In this document: piece by piece, positions 21,592-23,193 of the stretch
Numbering within the stretch: position 1 is the first letter of the stretch
Layout: each line of letters begins with the position of its first letter
Notes under the pieces: model-generated
What the model was told of the DNA's origin: nothing
What the model saw: the letters and a program-made list of their open reading frames with translations, nothing else
Databases searched by the model: none
NCBI GenBank assembly: GCA_902472315.1
Contig: CABRNM010000020.1
Location: 1 to 23,193 of the forward strand
Origin: an uncultured Collinsella sp.
GTDB taxonomy: Bacteria; Actinomycetota; Coriobacteriia; Coriobacteriales; Coriobacteriaceae
DNA length: 23,193 bases
Direction of reading: 5' to 3'
Program-made: the position numbers and the translations under genes

Positions 21592-22986
21592 ATGTGCAAT
21601 GTTTCGCTCAACGGTACGCAGCCCTCAGACGCCTCCCTGCGTGTGCTATATGCGCTTGAGGCAGCCGGTCTTGAGGCCTGGTTCGTGGGCGGTTGGGTAC
21701 GTGACGCATTGATGGGACGCCCCAGCCACGATGTTGATATGTGCTGCAGCGGCCTGTGGCAGGAGTCCAAGGCGGCACTCGAGGCCGCTGACATTACGGT
21801 AGTTGAGTCGGGCATTAAATTTGGCGGCATCACCGCCATTTGTGACGATGAGCGCATCGAAGTCACGGCGTATCGTTTGGACGGCTTTTACACTGATGGT
21901 CGCCATCCCCAGAGTGTGCAGCGTGCGGCCTCGCTTGAGGACGATCTGGCGCGTCGTGACTTTACCGTTAACGCTATGGCTTGGCATCCGCAGCGCGGTC
22001 TTGTCGACCGGTACGATGGCCAGGGTGACCTGGAGCGTAAGTTGATCCGTGCCGTCGGGGATCCCAAGCGTCGCTTTAATGAGGATGCGCTTCGCATGCT
22101 GCGCGCCGTGCGTTTTGCCTGTCGTTTGGATTTTATGATCGAGCCTAAGACCAAACAGGCGCTTGCCGAATGCTCATCGCTGCTCGATGCCGTGGCACGC
22201 GAGCGCGTGGGCATTGAGCTCGAAGGCATTCTTTCGACCGGTCACGGGGGAGACGCGATGCTGCGCTATCCCGAGCTTATTTGTGCCGCCGTGCCCGAAC
22301 TTGCGCCTGCTCGTGGGTTTGACCAGCGCAGCGTCTACCATGCCTTTAATGTCTATGAGCATATTGCTCGCGTGTTGACGGTGGCGGGGGAGCTGGCGCT
22401 GTGTGACGGCGTGGAGCCTTCGCCGAGCTTAATGTGGGCCGCGTTTTTGCACGACGTCTCCAAGCCCGATTGCTTTACGGTCGACCATGCGGGCAGCGGC
22501 CACTTTTACGGCCATCCCGAACTTGGCGCCAAGAAGGCGCGCACCATTATGGATCGCCTGGCGCTTTCTCACGATTTGATTCGCGACGTGTGCCTGCTAA
22601 TCAAGTACCATGACAAGCCGCTGCGTCCCGAGCGATCCTGCCTGATCAATATGATGCGCGCGCTTTCGGGCGAGGGCGTCGACACGCCGCGCCTGATTGA
22701 CGAGCTCATGGACCTTAAACGTGCCGATACGCTGGGCAAGGCGCCGTCGTGCTTCTATTACGTCGAGACGATCGAGGAGATGCGTTCGATCGCCCACGAC
22801 CTGCTTGAGGCGGGGGAGCCCTATACGCTCAAGATGCTTGCCATCAACGGCGGCGACTTGATCCGCGCTGGCGTCAAGCCCGGGCCGGAGTTGGGGCAGC
22901 TGCTCAACGCCGCCCTCGACGCTGTGATCGAGGACAATGTTCCAAACGAGCGCGAAGCCATCCTGGCCCATTTGCACCTGGGATAA
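21592..22986 (+). CDS. cca: CCA tRNA nucleotidyltransferase (class II, HD domain)
   Basis: Protein of 464 residues of the class II nucleotidyltransferase family that adds or repairs the 3' CCA of tRNAs. The head domain has AWFVGGWVRDALMGRPSHDVD with metal-binding D47 and D49, then the RRDFTVNAMAW block and the GDPKRRFNEDALRMLRAVRFACRL neck, given here in parts. An HD domain follows with FLHDVSKPDCF (H287, D288) and HPELGAKKA. Length fits actinobacterial and Firmicute enzymes with HD domains. AGGAGG at 21578-21583 sets ATG 21592. CCA-adding versus poly(A) polymerase activity is hard to tell by motif alone. No clear promoter is seen in 21455-21577, where only a short GCATG-N6-CATGC palindrome stands out. 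Confidence 0.9.
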   Translation: MCNVSLNGTQPSDASLRVLYALEAAGLEAWFVGGWVRDALMGRPSHDVDMCCSGLWQESKAALEAADITVVESGIKFGGITAICDDERIEVTAYRLDGFYTDGRHPQSVQRAASLEDDLARRDFTVNAMAWHPQRGLVDRYDGQGDLERKLIRAVGDPKRRFNEDALRMLRAVRFACRLDFMIEPKTKQALAECSSLLDAVARERVGIELEGILSTGHGGDAMLRYPELICAAVPELAPARGFDQRSVYHAFNVYEHIARVLTVAGELALCDGVEPSPSLMWAAFLHDVSKPDCFTVDHAGSGHFYGHPELGAKKARTIMDRLALSHDLIRDVCLLIKYHDKPLRPERSCLINMMRALSGEGVDTPRLIDELMDLKRADTLGKAPSCFYYVETIEEMRSIAHDLLEAGEPYTLKMLAINGGDLIRAGVKPGPELGQLLNAALDAVIEDNVPNEREAILAHLHLG

Positions 22987-23050
22987 ACATCCTTCGGTTC
23001 GCCCCAAATGATCTACTTAGTTGACCTGCGCGTTCCATAACCTCCCGACA

Positions 23051-23072
23051 AAATTCCAACAATTTGGAATTT
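23051..23072 (+). terminator. weak AT-rich hairpin, possible cca terminator
   Basis: AAATTCCAA 23051-23059 pairs with TTGGAATTT 23064-23072 around CAAT, and CTTCTT follows. The stem is AT-rich and the U-tract is broken, so termination is uncertain. Confidence 0.4.
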
Positions 23073-23076
23073 CTTC

Positions 23077-23105
23077 TTGCGCTCGCGTTTTTTGTCCCGT
23101 AATAT
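23077..23105 (+). promoter_or_regulatory. tRNA-Glu promoter
   Basis: TTGCGC 23077-23082 and TAATAT 23100-23105 are exactly 17 bases apart. The start of transcription would be near 23112, about 30 bases before the tRNA. Confidence 0.65.
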
Positions 23106-23140
23106 ATTTCCTCGCAGCACGGCAGTGCAGATGTCATGTG

Positions 23141-23193
23141 GCCCGTTCGTCTAGCGGTTTAGGACGCCGCCCTCTCAAGGCGGAGATCACCAG
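23141..23193 (+). tRNA. tRNA-Glu(CTC), 5' part, cut by the window end
   Basis: The sequence starts with acceptor strand GCCCGTT, then a D-arm with TCTAGCGGTTTAGGAC. The anticodon stem CCGCC 23167-23171 pairs with GGCGG 23179-23183. The loop CTCTCAA puts CTC at 23174-23176, reading GAG codons (Glu). The T-arm and acceptor 3' strand lie past the end of the window. Confidence 0.93.

Overview
The window is high-GC bacterial chromosome with short gaps and many start-stop overlaps. The gene set (alaS-ruvX-mltG-yqeG-aroK-aroB-like, pepQ-efp-asp23-nusB-xseB-tlyA-nadK-recN), the high GC and the protein character point to an anaerobic gut actinobacterium of the Coriobacteriia, most like Collinsella. 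That assignment is recognition, not a database result. The first 20 bases are not genomic: they match the 3' end of the Illumina TruSeq read-2 adapter. The last 53 bases are the 5' part of a tRNA-Glu gene, so this looks like a draft-assembly contig.

Region 1 (27-6663, + strand) is one tight gene string: alanyl-tRNA synthetase, RuvX/YqgF nuclease, MltG lytic transglycosylase, a YqeG-type HAD phosphatase, shikimate kinase and a 3-dehydroquinate synthase homologue. The shikimate kinase has its motifs. The AroB-like protein has lost all three metal ligands and other active-site residues. A structured 5' leader separates this string from the next.

Region 2 (6796-13181, + strand) carries a proline peptidase, elongation factor P, Asp23, NusB, the small subunit of exonuclease VII, TlyA, NAD kinase and RecN. 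It resembles the yqhT-efp-yqhY-nusB-...-recN neighbourhood of Bacillus, but aroQ, xseA, ispA, dxs and argR are not in their usual slots.

Region 3 (13441-21397) is a fructose-type phosphotransferase locus. It has a divergent RpiR-family regulator, a fused EIIB-EIIC-EIIA permease, HPr, enzyme I and two tandem 1-phosphofructokinase-like kinases. Enzyme I and HPr feed phosphate to the permease, fructose enters as fructose 1-phosphate, and one or both kinases make fructose 1,6-bisphosphate. A dyad of the form CTTTCAY-N14/15-RTGAAAG stands before both the permease and the second kinase and may be a shared operator.

Three large inverted repeats lie in the gaps flanking the permease gene and its regulator: 13256-13407 (31-bp arms around a bidirectional terminator), 16664-16736 (25-bp perfect arms) and 16840-16991 (42-bp perfect arms with an inner hairpin). 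They look like dispersed palindromic elements or structured RNAs.

Region 4 (21592-23193) has a CCA-adding enzyme family gene and, behind a good promoter, the start of tRNA-Glu(CTC).
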